This document shows, piece after piece, positions 1-9,339 of a stretch of DNA of 64,000 nucleotides. The DNA is from Sphingobium baderi (GTDB lineage Bacteria > Pseudomonadota > Alphaproteobacteria > Sphingomonadales > Sphingomonadaceae): the NCBI RefSeq assembly GCF_001456115.1, contig NZ_CP013264.1, positions 1,940,501-2,004,500 on the forward strand. The letters run 5' to 3'. Numbering within the stretch: the first letter of the stretch is position 1; each line of letters opens with the position of its first letter. The notes under the pieces were generated by a model. That model was not told the DNA's origin and did not search any database. It saw only the letters and a list, made by a program, of their open reading frames with translations. The translations under genes and the position numbers were made by a program.

Positions 1-2
1 TC

Positions 3-698
3 ATTATCATCGGCAAAACAATCGCCGCTTTCGCTATCGTGCGCGCCTTCGGTCATCCTACGGACACGGCGCTCACCATTTCGGCGAGCCTCGCGCAGAT
101 TGGCGAATTTTCTTTTATTCTTGCATCGCTGGGCACTGGTCTGGGCGTGCTCCCGGCCGAGGGACGCGATTTGATACTGGCCGGCGCGATCGTGTCGATC
201 CTGCTCAACCCGATAATCTTTTCCCTGGTCGTGCGCGATCGCAAGGAGGAGGAAAGGGAAGAAAATGAAGAGCCGACACCAGAAAAGCCCCGCATGGGCC
301 ATGTCATTCTGGTGGGCTATGGGCGCGTGGGAAAACTGATCGCGTCGCGCCTCGCCGAACGCAACGTCCATTTCGTCGTGATGGAAGGTGATGCTGACCG
401 GGCGGAGGAGGCCGAGGAGGCGGGCCTATCCGTAGTGCGCGGCAGCGCGCTGGAGGACCGGCACCTGAAGGCGGCAGGCATAACGGAAGCGCGCCGCTTG
501 CTCATCGCCGTGCCCGAAGGCTTCGAAGGCGGCGCGATCCACGAACATGCGCGCCATCTCAACCCCGATCTGCAGGTCATTGCCCGCGCCCATAGCGATG
601 CGGAGGTCGCGCATCTGGAAGGGTTGGGCGTGCCCCACATCGTCATGGGCGAGCGGGAACTTGCATCGCGCATGCTGGCTCTTTGCGGGGCTGGCTGA
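3..698 (+). CDS. Kef-type cation:proton antiporter, C-terminal part (truncated by window edge)
   Basis: Only the last 231 residues are present; the frame is open to the left edge of the window. The first 70 or so residues are the final membrane helices of a CPA2 sodium/proton exchanger domain, including a QIGEFSF segment typical of KefB/KefC/YbaL proteins. A charged linker rich in E and K follows. The rest is a TrkA-N (RCK) nucleotide-binding domain starting at HVILVGYGRVGK, with the glycine-rich GYGRVG loop. Such proteins move K+ (or Na+) against H+ in the inner membrane, gated by the cytosolic RCK domain. There is no glutathione-gate evidence, so kefB, kefC or ybaL cannot be chosen. Confidence 0.9.
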   Translation: MIIGKTIAAFAIVRAFGHPTDTALTISASLAQIGEFSFILASLGTGLGVLPAEGRDLILAGAIVSILLNPIIFSLVVRDRKEEEREENEEPTPEKPRMGHVILVGYGRVGKLIASRLAERNVHFVVMEGDADRAEEAEEAGLSVVRGSALEDRHLKAAGITEARRLLIAVPEGFEGGAIHEHARHLNPDLQVIARAHSDAEVAHLEGLGVPHIVMGERELASRMLALCGAG

Positions 699-881
699 AG
701 CTCTTCAGGCTGACGTTATGCCAAGGGCGGTCGACATGGCTTAATTGGGCGCCTGCCGCATCCTGCGCGGCAACCCGGAAGATGTCATCGGCGTCCAGCG
801 AAAAATCGCGGACGCCGATGACTGCTTCTTGGTTCCGGGCGGAGTCCGCGCCGGAAGTGGCCATGATGGCGAAAGGGTGAA

Positions 882-2618
882 TTATCCGCGCGGTTTGCGC
901 GGGCCGCCGCGCTTTGGTCCCTTGAACGGCCGCGGGCTGTGTGGTGCCCCGCTCCGAGGGCGATCGCCATTGCCTGGCCGTGGGCCGCCTTTACGATGTT
1001 CGCGGGCTTGCTCGCGCGGCGTGCCTTCAATTTGCTCGATTGCGACTTCCGCGCCCTCGTCATTCGCCTGCCCCGTCCGTTTTACCGCCGCCATGAAGCG
1101 CGATGCGATGGCAGAGGGAATTTCGAACAACGTCTCGTTGGCGGCGATGCGGATCGCGCCGATCTCGCCACGGCTGACATGGCCACGGCGACAGACCAAC
1201 GGCAATATCCAGCGGGGGTCGGCATTCTGCCGTCGTCCGATGTCCATGCGGAACCAGACCGTATCCTCGAAACCGGGACGCGGCCCATCGCGCCGAAGCG
1301 GCGCTTCGCTGGCGTCGAGCAGTTCCTCCGGCTGGGGCAGAGCGGCGCGGGCGCTACGCACCAACATGGCCGCGATTTCCTTCGCGCTTTTTTCCTCAAG
1401 CAGTTCCGCGCCCAGCGCCCAGTCAGCCTCGTCCAGTTCGGCCCTTTCCATCAGGGCAGCGCGCAGCCGCGCATTATCCTGTTCCTGAATGGCCTCGCGG
1501 CTGGGCGGTGTGCCCCACTCGACGGGGATCTTTGCGCCCCGCAGCATGGATTCAACCCGGCGGCGGCGCGGATAGGGCACGATCAGCACCGCCGTTCCCT
1601 TCTTCCCCGCGCGCCCGGTGCGGCCCGAACGGTGCTGCATTGTTTCCGCATCGCGCGGCAGCTCGACATGGACGACGAGGGAGAGGTTCGGCAGATCGAT
1701 GCCACGCGCCGCCACGTCCGTCGCCACACACACCCGCGCTCGCTTGTCACGTAGCGCCTGCAATGCATGATTGCGTTCATTCTGGCTATGTTCCCCCGAC
1801 AGGGCCACGGCGGCAAATCCCCGCTCCGTCAAACTCGCATGCAGATGCCGTACATTGTCCCGTGTCGCGCAAAAGAGGATCGCCGTCTCCGCCTCGTGAA
1901 AGCGCAGCAGGTTGACCACTGCATTCTCAATGTCGGCGGGTGCGACCGTCAGCGCCTGATAACTGATGTCGCCATGGCCGCGCTCATCGCTGACCGTGGA
2001 GATCCGTAGCGCATCCTTCTGATAACGCCTTGCCAGCGCTACGATGGGCTTGGGCATCGTGGCGGAGAACAGCAGCGTCCGCCGACCTTCCGGCGTCGCG
2101 TCCAGTATCTCTTCCAGATCCTCGCGGAACCCCATGTCTAGCATCTCGTCCGCTTCATCGAGCACGGCTGTCCGCAGATCTGACAAGTCCAGCGCCCCGC
2201 GCTCCAGATGGTCGCGCAGACGTCCTGGCGTGCCCACGACGATATGCGCGCCATGGGACAGCGCCCGCCGCTCCTTGGAAGCGTCCATGCCGCCCACACA
2301 GGTCGCGATCCGCGCCCGCGCTGCGCCGTAGAGCCACTCCAGCTCCCGGCTCACCTGCAGCGCCAGTTCGCGCGTCGGTGCGATCACCAGTCCCAGCGGT
2401 CTGCCCGGAACAGGCAGCTTCCCCGCCTCGTCCAGCAATTCCCCCGCCATGGCAAGGCCGAAGGCCACGGTCTTGCCCGATCCGGTCTGCGCGGAAACCA
2501 CCAGGTCGCGGCCTTCCGCCTCGGTCTGCGTCACCTGAGCTTGCACCGGAGTCAGGTTTTCATAGCCCTTCTTGCCGAGCGCGTCGGCGAGCAGGGTAGG
2601 GAGATGTTCAAAAGTCAT
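882..2618 (-). CDS. DEAD-box ATP-dependent RNA helicase (DeaD/CsdA-like)
   Basis: An RNA helicase that remodels structured RNA or ribosome precursors using ATP. Visible motifs in order: Q-motif region LTPVQAQ (residues 22-28), Walker A AQTGSGKT (43-50), PTREL (81-85), DEAD (154-157), SAT (185-187) and motif VI HRSGRTGRAG in the second RecA domain. After residue 440 comes a DbpA-type RNA-binding domain, then a basic tail rich in R, G, P and K. The 578-aa length fits bacterial DeaD-like proteins. The frame stays open up to 2717, but the start at 2618 (MTFEHLP) begins exactly where the family begins, so it is preferred. The gene is transcribed towards the antiporter and stands alone. Confidence 0.92.
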   Translation of the reverse strand: MTFEHLPTLLADALGKKGYENLTPVQAQVTQTEAEGRDLVVSAQTGSGKTVAFGLAMAGELLDEAGKLPVPGRPLGLVIAPTRELALQVSRELEWLYGAARARIATCVGGMDASKERRALSHGAHIVVGTPGRLRDHLERGALDLSDLRTAVLDEADEMLDMGFREDLEEILDATPEGRRTLLFSATMPKPIVALARRYQKDALRISTVSDERGHGDISYQALTVAPADIENAVVNLLRFHEAETAILFCATRDNVRHLHASLTERGFAAVALSGEHSQNERNHALQALRDKRARVCVATDVAARGIDLPNLSLVVHVELPRDAETMQHRSGRTGRAGKKGTAVLIVPYPRRRRVESMLRGAKIPVEWGTPPSREAIQEQDNARLRAALMERAELDEADWALGAELLEEKSAKEIAAMLVRSARAALPQPEELLDASEAPLRRDGPRPGFEDTVWFRMDIGRRQNADPRWILPLVCRRGHVSRGEIGAIRIAANETLFEIPSAIASRFMAAVKRTGQANDEGAEVAIEQIEGTPREQAREHRKGGPRPGNGDRPRSGAPHSPRPFKGPKRGGPRKPRG

Positions 2619-2869
2619 GTTCTGTTTGTCCGTCGGAATAAGCGACCCGCCTCTGCCGACGGTATCTTGATCTGTGCCGAGCCAGGTTCCCAGCTTCCCA
2701 TCCGGGTAACGTCCCATCCCCCCTCATCCGTTCGGGCTGAACCTCTGGAGGCTCCGCTCTTTCTTTTGAAGTTGCAGAAGGTGGAACGACCTCTGGCCTC
2801 GCTCAGTTTCGGCGAGGCAATCCTGGCGCTTTCCCGAAGGAAGGCGAAATCGGAAAGCCCCTTAGCAGA

Positions 2870-2918
2870 CTTCCCGAAAAAGAAGAAAGCCTCCTTCCCC
2901 GCGCGGAGGAAGGAGGCT
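2870..2918 (-). terminator. Rho-independent terminator of the rplK-rplA unit
   Basis: A perfect 11-bp stem pairs 2888-2898 with 2908-2918 (AGCCTCCTTCC/GGAAGGAGGCT). On the minus strand a T-rich run (TTTCTTCTTTTTC) follows immediately. It lies 25 bp past the rplA stop, the right place and orientation to end the secE-nusG-rplK-rplA transcript. Confidence 0.88.
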
Positions 2919-2942
2919 CCCCTATCCGTTAAAAACGTCCGA

Positions 2943-3641
2943 TCAGGCGGCGGCTACTTCCGCCACGTCGACCTTCACGCCCGGACCCATCGAGGACGAG
3001 AGCGCGATCTTGCGGACATATTTGCCCTTGGCGCCGGCGGGCTTCGCTTTGACGATCGCATCGACGAAGGCGTCGAAATTCTTGCGAAGATCGTCCTGGC
3101 TGAAGCTGGCCTTGCCGAGACCCGCGTGAATGATACCGGCCTTTTCGACGCGGAACTCAATCTGACCGCCTTTGGCGGCCTTGACCGCTTCGGCGACGTT
3201 CGGCGTGACGGTGCCCAGCTTCGGGTTCGGCATCAGGCCCTTGGGGCCCAAGACCTTGCCCAGACGGCCGACCAGACCCATCATGTCAGGGGTCGCGATC
3301 ACGCGCTGGAAGTCGATATTGCCCGCCTGGATGCTGTCCAGCAGGTCTTCCGCGCCCACGATGTCGGCGCCAGCGGCGGTCGCGGCTTCGGCCTTGTCGC
3401 CACGGGCGAACACGGCGACGCGCACGGTCTTGCCGGTGCCTGCGGGCAGGGTGACGACGCCGCGGACCATCTGGTCGGCGTGACGGGGATCGACGCCCAG
3501 GTTGATCGCGATTTCGACGCTTTCGTCGAACTTCGCGGTCGCGTGGGTCTTGATGAGGCCCAGCGCTTCGTCAACGCCGTGCAGCTTTTCCTTGTCCACG
3601 GCAGCGGCCAGGACCTTCGCCTTCTTCGTCAGCTTTGCCAT
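2943..3641 (-). CDS. rplA: 50S ribosomal protein L1
   Basis: L1 binds 23S rRNA at the L1 stalk and helps release deacylated tRNA. In many bacteria it also represses its own operon by binding the leader mRNA. The 232-aa protein has the usual length and recognisable segments: a basic N-terminus [11 protein letters not shown], the central [17 protein letters not shown] and a C-terminal end [11 protein letters not shown]. It lies 4 bp after rplK, in the standard order nusG-rplK-rplA, and is followed by a strong terminator. Confidence 0.98.
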   Translation of the reverse strand: MAKLTKKAKVLAAAVDKEKLHGVDEALGLIKTHATAKFDESVEIAINLGVDPRHADQMVRGVVTLPAGTGKTVRVAVFARGDKAEAATAAGADIVGAEDLLDSIQAGNIDFQRVIATPDMMGLVGRLGKVLGPKGLMPNPKLGTVTPNVAEAVKAAKGGQIEFRVEKAGIIHAGLGKASFSQDDLRKNFDAFVDAIVKAKPAGAKGKYVRKIALSSSMGPGVKVDVAEVAAA

Positions 3642-3645
3642 GATC

Positions 3646-4077
3646 TCAGCCCTCCACCACTTCGAGGCCCATCGCGCGGGCGGAGCCTTCGATGATCTTC
3701 GTCGCCGCGTCGATGTCGTTCGCGTTGAGGTCGGCCATCTTGGCCTGCGCGATTTCGGCGAGCTGCGAGCGCTTGATCGTTCCGGCGACGACCTTGCCGG
3801 GTTCCTTCGAACCGGACTTGAGGTTCACGGCCTTCTTGATGAGGTAGGTGGCCGGCGGCTGCTTCGTGGTGAACGAAAAGCTGCGGTCCGCATAGACGGT
3901 GATGATGGTCGGCAGCGGCGTGCCCTTTTCCACCTTTTCCGTCTGCGCGTTGAACGCCTTGCAGAATTCCATGATGTTCACGCCGCGCTGACCCAAAGCA
4001 GGGCCGATCGGCGGCGAGGGGTTGGCGGCTCCAGCGGGCACCTGGAGCTTGATATAGCCCGTAATCTTCTTGGCCAT
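3646..4077 (-). CDS. rplK: 50S ribosomal protein L11
   Basis: L11 forms the base of the GTPase-associated centre with 23S rRNA helices 43/44. The 143-aa product has the family N-terminus [16 protein letters not shown], the proline-rich [13 protein letters not shown] switch region that contacts thiostrepton-type inhibitors, and the C-terminal RNA-binding domain. An ATG two codons upstream (4083) is in frame, but family members start at MAKK, so 4077 is chosen. It sits between nusG (120 bp away) and rplA (4 bp). That 120-bp gap could hold the L1 autoregulatory leader; no clear L1-binding fold was identified. Confidence 0.98.
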   Translation of the reverse strand: MAKKITGYIKLQVPAGAANPSPPIGPALGQRGVNIMEFCKAFNAQTEKVEKGTPLPTIITVYADRSFSFTTKQPPATYLIKKAVNLKSGSKEPGKVVAGTIKRSQLAEIAQAKMADLNANDIDAATKIIEGSARAMGLEVVEG

Positions 4078-4197
4078 TTTCACTCACTCTATTGCTGGAA
4101 GGACGAAAATCCGGCCTTCCGGTTCAAGTTTAGCGGTGTTGACGGATCACCGAAGCGATCCTCCCGCGGCACTTCCGGGCCAGAAGCCCGAAAATCC

Positions 4198-4734
4198 TTA
4201 TTTCGACAGTTCGACCTGTTCGAAATCCAGTTCGACCGGCGTGGCGCGGCCGAAGATCGACACCGACACCTTGACCCGGTTCTTTTCGAAATCCAGTTCT
4301 TCGACTGTGCCGTTGAAGCTGGCGAAGGGGCCGTCCAGCACCTTGACGCTGTCGCCGATCTCGTAATCGACGCTGACCTGGTGCTTGGGCGCGGCGGCGG
4401 CTTCCTGCTGCGCGCCGAAATAGCGGGCGGCTTCCGATTCGCTGATCGCCTGCGGCTTGCCGCTCGATCCCAGGAAGCCCGTCACCTTGGGCGTATTGCG
4501 GACCAGGTGGTAGATGTCGTCGTTCATGGCGAGCTTGGCGAGGACATAGCCAGGCATGAACTTGCGTTCGACCTGCACCTTCTTGCCGCGCTTCACCTCG
4601 GTGATCGTCTCGGTCGGCACCTCGACCTGCTCGACCAGTTGAGAGAGGCCCATGCGCTCGGCTTCGGAGAGGATCGATTCCTTCACCTTGTTCTCGAAGC
4701 CCGAATAGGCGTGGATGATGTACCAGCGCGCCAT
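4198..4734 (-). CDS. nusG: Transcription termination/antitermination factor NusG
   Basis: NusG binds RNA polymerase through its NGN domain and contacts Rho or ribosomal protein S10 through its KOW domain. The 178-aa protein begins [14 protein letters not shown], the canonical NGN start, and includes [13 protein letters not shown]. The KOW domain spans about residues 125-178, with [15 protein letters not shown]. It lies just downstream of secE, the normal bacterial order. Confidence 0.97.
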   Translation of the reverse strand: MARWYIIHAYSGFENKVKESILSEAERMGLSQLVEQVEVPTETITEVKRGKKVQVERKFMPGYVLAKLAMNDDIYHLVRNTPKVTGFLGSSGKPQAISESEAARYFGAQQEAAAAPKHQVSVDYEIGDSVKVLDGPFASFNGTVEELDFEKNRVKVSVSIFGRATPVELDFEQVELSK

Positions 4735-4768
4735 GTTACCGTCTCAAACTCCCAAAAAAGCCGAAATA

Positions 4769-4975
4769 TCAGCCCCGACCCGACGCAAAGCCCAGCAGCC
4801 ACTGGACGATCGCGCCGAAGAAGGTGTCGATGCCGAAGAAGAAGAGGCCCAGCAGCGTCGTCATAATGACCACCATCACCGCCGTCATCACCGTTTCGCG
4901 GCCCGTTGGCCACACGATCTTCGACGCCTCGGTCTTCACCTGATTGACGAATTCGCCCGGAGAAACCTTCGCCAT
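4769..4975 (-). CDS. secE: Preprotein translocase subunit SecE
   Basis: SecE is the small essential clamp of the SecYEG channel. The 68-aa product is the short alphaproteobacterial form: an amphipathic N-terminal segment with EASKIVWPTGRETV followed by a single membrane helix. The frame is open to 5083, but the segment above residue MAKVSPGEF is low-complexity and lies in the region before tRNA-Trp, so the start at 4975 is preferred. It is 34 bp upstream of nusG. Confidence 0.93.
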   Translation of the reverse strand: MAKVSPGEFVNQVKTEASKIVWPTGRETVMTAVMVVIMTTLLGLFFFGIDTFFGAIVQWLLGFASGRG

Positions 4976-5144
4976 CGCCTGCCTCAAAACCTTCGTAACA
5001 ACACCAATTCGCGAAGCAACAGTCCGCCCTCCGGACCCCGCCATGTCGGCGTCCCGGGGTGCGGCCGCCGCTCCGCGACCCAATTCTTCGCCCGCGCTCC
5101 TATCCGCAAATCCCTATGAAAACAAGAGAAAGCGGCGGTTCGCG

Positions 5145-5220
5145 TGGCAGGAGTGGAGGGACTCGAACCCCCGGCATTCGGTTTTGGAGACCGACGCTCT
5201 ACCAGCTGAGCTACACTCCT
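5145..5220 (-). tRNA. trnW: tRNA-Trp (anticodon CCA)
   Basis: On the minus strand the 76-nt sequence folds as a cloverleaf: 7-bp acceptor stem AGGAGTG/CACTCCT, D arm GCTCAGCTGGTAGAGC, anticodon loop CTCCAAA giving CCA, and T-loop TTCGAGT closed by GGGGG/CCCTC. The discriminator is G and the CCA end is encoded (5145-5147). It lies upstream of secE, as is common in alphaproteobacteria. Confidence 0.97.
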
Positions 5221-5273
5221 GTACTGGCGAAGGAGGGCGCTTTAGCGTGGGCAGGCGGGCAGGGCAAGCAGGA

Positions 5274-6191
5274 TTATGCCGCCATTGGCACAGCGTCTGC
5301 AACGGACGTATCGGCACTGGTCTGTCGCTCGGCCTCCGCATTGATCTGCGCGCCCAGCAGCACGACGAAGGCGGAGACGAACAGCCAGAGTTGTAGCACC
5401 ACCACCGCGCCCAACGATCCATATGTTTCGTTGTAATTGCCGAAATGTGAGACGTAGAGTGACACCGCCAGCGTCGCGCCCAGCCAGCACAGCGTCGCGG
5501 CCACCGACCCCACGGTAAGCCATTGCCACTGCGCTCGCCGCCGGTTCGGGCCGAAGCGGTAGATAAGGCCGAAAATTGCGCTCGCGAGCAGGCCTGCGCT
5601 CAGCCATGTTGTCGCCTTGATCGCGAACAACACGCCTGGCCCCCATCCCGTAAGCAGCTTTTGGAGCAGGCCGATGACCGTCGCGGTGAACACGCCGGCG
5701 ACCACGATCAGCACGGCGGAAAAGGTGATCCCCATCGACACCCGGTAAAATGCGAACAGGCCACGCCCTTCCTTTTCCCCATAGACCACATTGAGCGCCT
5801 CCATCACCGCCGAAGCCGCCCGCGTCGCGCCATAGACCGCCAGCGCCAGCGCGACCGCCAATCCCACGCCCGCCACGCCTTTCGCGGTCGTCACCACCCC
5901 CAGTAACTGGTCGTTGATGAGCGATGCGGCGTCGGCCGGAACCACGGTGATGATCGCTTGCATATGGCGGCTCACCAGTTGCGGGTCGCCGAACAGGCCA
6001 TAGGTCATGACGACAGCCGCCAACAGCGGCGCGAGGCTGAGGAAGGCATAATAGGCCACTCCGGCGGCCAGCAGCGTCAGATGATTCCCGGAAATGGCGG
6101 CGTAGACCCGTTTCAAAATTTCCCACCATGCCCGCGGCGGAATCTTCCATGGGGCATCGACATGGACCTGCTGCGCGATCATCTCTCTCAT
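5274..6191 (-). CDS. YihY/UPF0761 family inner-membrane protein
   Basis: A 305-aa polytopic protein of the YihY (formerly ribonuclease BN/BrkB) family. It has about six hydrophobic segments, with the family-like region LTLLAAGVAYYAFLSLAPLL near residues 38-57 and the loop FGLIYRFGPNRR around residue 210. The true biochemical role of the family is unresolved; the old RNase BN assignment is known to be wrong. The N-terminus is cytoplasmic and hydrophilic. It stands alone between tRNA-Trp and the pyr genes, transcribed in the same direction as both. Confidence 0.85.
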   Translation of the reverse strand: MREMIAQQVHVDAPWKIPPRAWWEILKRVYAAISGNHLTLLAAGVAYYAFLSLAPLLAAVVMTYGLFGDPQLVSRHMQAIITVVPADAASLINDQLLGVVTTAKGVAGVGLAVALALAVYGATRAASAVMEALNVVYGEKEGRGLFAFYRVSMGITFSAVLIVVAGVFTATVIGLLQKLLTGWGPGVLFAIKATTWLSAGLLASAIFGLIYRFGPNRRRAQWQWLTVGSVAATLCWLGATLAVSLYVSHFGNYNETYGSLGAVVVLQLWLFVSAFVVLLGAQINAEAERQTSADTSVADAVPMAA

Positions 6192-6323
6192 CGGCTCCCC
6201 CTTGTTACGGCATCTTCCATAAGCAAGCGCGCAAGGGAGCGGGGAGTTCCCTTCCCATGGCGGTTGCGTCTCCTCTCCAGAGTCGCAAGCTATGGGGAAG
6301 CCGATAGCGTGGCCTTGATGGGC

Positions 6324-6340
6324 GCTGAAACAGGTTCAGC
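6324..6340. repeat. Short palindromic intergenic repeat
   Basis: GCTGAAACAGGTTCAGC is a 6-bp inverted repeat around ACAGG, followed by ATGACGA. Very similar intergenic palindromes are familiar from sphingomonad genomes; this statement is from memory and could be checked by counting copies. It lies in the 222-bp gap between the YihY gene and the dihydroorotase-like gene. Confidence 0.5.
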
Positions 6341-6413
6341 ATGACGATGGAGAATGTCCACCCTTGGCAGGAGCAATCCTTGCAAGACAGCGGAGTTGCA
6401 GGTCGCATAATCC

Positions 6414-7637
6414 CTAAAGGAAAACTCCGCCCTTCATGATCTGCCGTACGCGTCCTTGAACCGGGACGCGGTCGAAGGGCGTATTGCCCGCCTGCGCCGC
6501 CATCTTTGCCGAATCGATGATCCACGGCGCATCAGGATCGACGAAGATCAGATCAGCCGCGCTCCCAGTGCCGAATCCTCCCGCATTCACGCCCAATATC
6601 TTCGCAGGATTGGCGCTTAGAAGCATCATGAGCCGATTGATCGACACCAGCCCTTCCCGCACCAGATTGAGTGATAGCGCCAGCAGCGTTTCCGCCCCCG
6701 CCATGCCGGGCGACGCATCGACGAAGGGCAGCCGCTTGTCTTCCGGTCCGCGCGGATCGTGGCCGGAGGTGATGACGTCCACAGACCCGTCGCGCACCGC
6801 CTCCAGCGCGGCCTTGCGATCATCCTCCGACCTAAGTGGAGGAGACAGGCGCGCGAAGGTGCGGAAATCCGTCACGGCCTGATCATTCAGGAACAGATAG
6901 GCCGGGCTGATGCCACATGTAACTTTCAGTCCCTCTGCCTTCGCCCCGCGGATCAGATCGAAACCGGCCTTCGTCGTTACCAGCCGGAAATGCACAGCCG
7001 CGCCCGTTTCCCGCGCCAGCATGAGGTCGCGCGCGATGGCCATCGCTTCGGCGCAGGCAGGCGCGTGCGGCAATCCCAGACGCGTCGCCGTCTCGCCGCT
7101 GGTCGCCACCGCTTTGCCCGTCAAGCCGCTATCTTCGGGGTGTGTAATGACTGTCAGCCCCAGCCCCGAAGCATAGGACAGCACCCGCAGCATTACGCCG
7201 GAATCCGCGATCCACTGGCGTCCTGTGCCCACGGCTTTCGCGCCGGCGGCCTGCATCATGCCGATCTCGGCCAGTTCCATGCCTTTCAGGCCCCGCGTCG
7301 CCGCCGCGATGGGATGCACCCAGAAATCGGGCTTCCCGGCTCGCGTCGCTTGCTGGATGAGTCCCACGTCGTCCAGAGGCGAGGATTGATCCGGCATTAA
7401 CGCCGCCCGCGTAATTCCTCCGAAATGGAAGGCGGGCTTGTCCGTGGCGAACACCCCAAGATCCACCAGTCCCGGCGCGACCACCAATCCCTTAGCATCG
7501 ACCCTCTCCGCATCTTGCGGCAGTGTGACGTCACCCGCCGCGACGATCCGGTCGCCCTCGATCAGGATCGAGCCCTCGGTCAGCCTGTCGCCCGCCGGAT
7601 CGGCCAGTTTCCCGTTGATGATGGCGAGCTTGCTCAT
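6414..7637 (-). CDS. Dihydroorotase-like protein without metal ligands (PyrC' / PyrX type)
   Basis: A 407-aa amidohydrolase-fold protein directly downstream of pyrB. The usual dihydroorotase signature after PGLVD is x-H-x-H-L-R; here the sequence reads PGLVDLGVFATDKP, so both zinc-binding histidines are gone. Near residue 305 the family's catalytic D-H-A-P-H segment is replaced by SGHDPRGPEDK. This matches the inactive PyrC' subunits known from Pseudomonas-type ATCase complexes, where PyrC' props up the PyrB dodecamer. Function is therefore inferred as structural, not catalytic; a real dihydroorotase should exist elsewhere. The start is uncertain: 7637 (MSKLAI), 7643 or 7679 are in frame, and the last overlaps pyrB. 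Confidence 0.88.
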   Translation of the reverse strand: MSKLAIINGKLADPAGDRLTEGSILIEGDRIVAAGDVTLPQDAERVDAKGLVVAPGLVDLGVFATDKPAFHFGGITRAALMPDQSSPLDDVGLIQQATRAGKPDFWVHPIAAATRGLKGMELAEIGMMQAAGAKAVGTGRQWIADSGVMLRVLSYASGLGLTVITHPEDSGLTGKAVATSGETATRLGLPHAPACAEAMAIARDLMLARETGAAVHFRLVTTKAGFDLIRGAKAEGLKVTCGISPAYLFLNDQAVTDFRTFARLSPPLRSEDDRKAALEAVRDGSVDVITSGHDPRGPEDKRLPFVDASPGMAGAETLLALSLNLVREGLVSINRLMMLLSANPAKILGVNAGGFGTGSAADLIFVDPDAPWIIDSAKMAAQAGNTPFDRVPVQGRVRQIMKGGVFL

Positions 7638-7669
7638 GCCCATCAAGTCCTTGTTGTCGGCCGGGATGT

Positions 7670-8665
7670 TCAAGACCAACCCTCCACGCCCCGCGCGCCG
7701 CGGGTCAGCACGTCAAGGCATGCCATGCGTACCGCCACGCCCATTTCCACCTGCTCGGTGATCGCGGATCGCTCAGGATCGTCCGCTACACTGCTTGAAA
7801 TCTCGACGCCCCGGTTCATCGGTCCCGGATGCATCACCAGCGCATCGGGTTTCGCTATCGCCAGCCGCTCCGGCGTCAGTCCGTAGAGCACATGATATTC
7901 GCGCGGGGAGGGGATGAAGGCTCCGTCCATCCGTTCGTTCTGAAGGCGTAACATCATCACCACGTCCACGCCGTCCAGCCCTTCATCCATGCGGGTGTAG
8001 GGCGTCGCGCCCAGCATCTCGACCTCCGGCGGCATCAGCGTTGGCGGCGCCACCGCCCGCACTTGTGCGCCCAGCGCGGCAAGGCTGAGCATGTTCGAAC
8101 GCGCCACCCGGCTGTGCAATATATCGCCGCAGATCGCCACGATCAGCCCTTCGAAACCGCCTTTGCGCCGGCGGATGGTCAGCGCGTCGAGTAGTGCCTG
8201 CGTCGGATGCTGATGCCATCCGTCGCCCGCATTCAGCACCGCGCAGTCCACCTTGTCCGCGATCAGCGCAACCGCTCCTGAACTCGCATGACGGATGACG
8301 ATCACGTCTGCGGCCATGGCGTTCAACGTCATGGCCGTGTCAATCAGCGTTTCGCCCTTCTTCACGCTGGACTGGCCCGCGTGCATGTTGACGACGTCCG
8401 CGCCCAGCCGCTTGCCCGCGATCTCGAAGGACAGCAGCGTGCGGGTCGAATTTTCGAAGAAGGCGTTGATCTGCGTCATCCCCGCAAGCCGGTCATCATG
8501 CTTGCGTGCATTGCCGCGATTAGCCTTCGCCCATTGCTCTGCCTCGTCCAGCAAGAACCGGATTTCCCACGGTTTGAGATCGGCAATCGACAGCAGGTGC
8601 CGATGCGGAAACAACGCCCGGCCTGTCAGCTCGAGCGTTGCGGATGGAATGGTGATTTCGGGCAT
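7670..8665 (-). CDS. pyrB: Aspartate carbamoyltransferase catalytic subunit
   Basis: Condenses carbamoyl phosphate with aspartate in the first committed step of UMP synthesis. The 331-aa protein has the carbamoyl-phosphate loop [13 protein letters not shown], the HPTQALLD motif near residue 160 that helps bind carbamoyl phosphate, and MHPGPMNRG near the C-terminus. The start at 8665 (MPEITIP) is preceded by AAAGGA at good spacing; the frame also permits 8692. The adjacent dead PyrC-like gene is typical of ATCases that form a PyrB-PyrC' complex. Confidence 0.95.
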   Translation of the reverse strand: MPEITIPSATLELTGRALFPHRHLLSIADLKPWEIRFLLDEAEQWAKANRGNARKHDDRLAGMTQINAFFENSTRTLLSFEIAGKRLGADVVNMHAGQSSVKKGETLIDTAMTLNAMAADVIVIRHASSGAVALIADKVDCAVLNAGDGWHQHPTQALLDALTIRRRKGGFEGLIVAICGDILHSRVARSNMLSLAALGAQVRAVAPPTLMPPEVEMLGATPYTRMDEGLDGVDVVMMLRLQNERMDGAFIPSPREYHVLYGLTPERLAIAKPDALVMHPGPMNRGVEISSSVADDPERSAITEQVEMGVAVRMACLDVLTRGARGVEGWS

Positions 8666-8783
8666 GAACCGATCCTTTAGGCGAGGGCGCAAGGGAGGGC
8701 AAGCCGATCCAAAATTCTACCCGTCCTGCCTTACCGGAACCGGCATGCCCGCGCGTTGTTGTCCTCTGTGAAAGGAGATTTCG

Positions 8784-9005
8784 ATGCATAAGGAAGAGGA
8801 AGATGGCGATGTCGTTACCCATGTTTCGCGGGTGGAGGCGCGCGGCGGTGCTTCCACTCATGTGACCCGCTATGTTTTGAGCATCAGCCTGGGTCTGGTT
8901 GTGATCCTTTTTGCCATCCTGCTGGCCACGGGATTTTTCAACACCGCACAGACAGGGGCGGACAATTCCCACATGGCGAACGTCGCAGAGGCAAATGGCA
9001 GCTAA
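8784..9005 (+). CDS. Small single-pass membrane protein, function unknown
   Basis: A 73-aa protein with an acidic N-terminus, a single hydrophobic segment of about 22 residues (YVLSISLGLVVILFAILLAT, residues 29-48) and a short polar tail. A strong Shine-Dalgarno, AAAGGAG, sits 7 nt before the ATG. It reads away from pyrB and precedes another small gene. I do not recognise the family; it could be a membrane anchor or stress-related peptide. Confidence 0.6.
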   Translation: MHKEEEDGDVVTHVSRVEARGGASTHVTRYVLSISLGLVVILFAILLATGFFNTAQTGADNSHMANVAEANGS

Positions 9006-9068
9006 ACCCGTTGCGAGCGACGCGAGTTGATCGTCGCGTTCATCGTCCGGTTTACCAAGGAGATTGAT

Positions 9069-9263
9069 ATGCAGAAGGAACAAGGCGACAAATCTGCCCG
9101 CAATCCTGCGGAAAGTCGTGATGATGTGCCTCCGCCGGAGCAGGGCTCGCCCGGAGAAGATACAGACAATGATCATGACGAGGCCGCCAGGCGGATTGAG
9201 AAGGGAAAGGATAAAGATCCGAACCCGCTGGCCCCGCCTGTAAACACGCAGGCGGGGAGTTGA
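9069..9263 (+). CDS. Small acidic, probably disordered protein
   Basis: A 64-aa product rich in D, E, P, K and Q, with no hydrophobic core. The start at 9069 (MQKEQGD) is chosen because AAGGAG lies 7 nt upstream; the frame is open from 9027 but without a ribosome site. It follows the small membrane-protein gene by 63 bp and precedes the cation transporter by 76 bp, so the three may be cotranscribed. Composition suggests a disordered or stress-type peptide; no function is assigned. Confidence 0.6.
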   Translation: MQKEQGDKSARNPAESRDDVPPPEQGSPGEDTDNDHDEAARRIEKGKDKDPNPLAPPVNTQAGS

Positions 9264-9339
9264 CGCGGATGCCGGAAGGATGGGCGCGTGCCGCCACACC
9301 CGGCCTGCTCAAATCCACCCTCCATATCGGCTGAACTAC

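Noticed and set aside
643..864. A 73-codon minus-strand frame between the antiporter and helicase genes
   Set aside because: It overlaps the antiporter 3' end, has no ribosome site and no recognisable similarity.
745..1754. Plus-strand frames of 247-271 codons over the helicase
   Set aside because: Antisense shadows of a clear DEAD-box gene, with Ser/Arg-rich low-complexity translations.
2208..3695. A 495-codon plus-strand frame over the helicase, terminator and rplA
   Set aside because: It runs antisense through rplA and the terminator, and its composition is not protein-like; a G+C-rich shadow frame.
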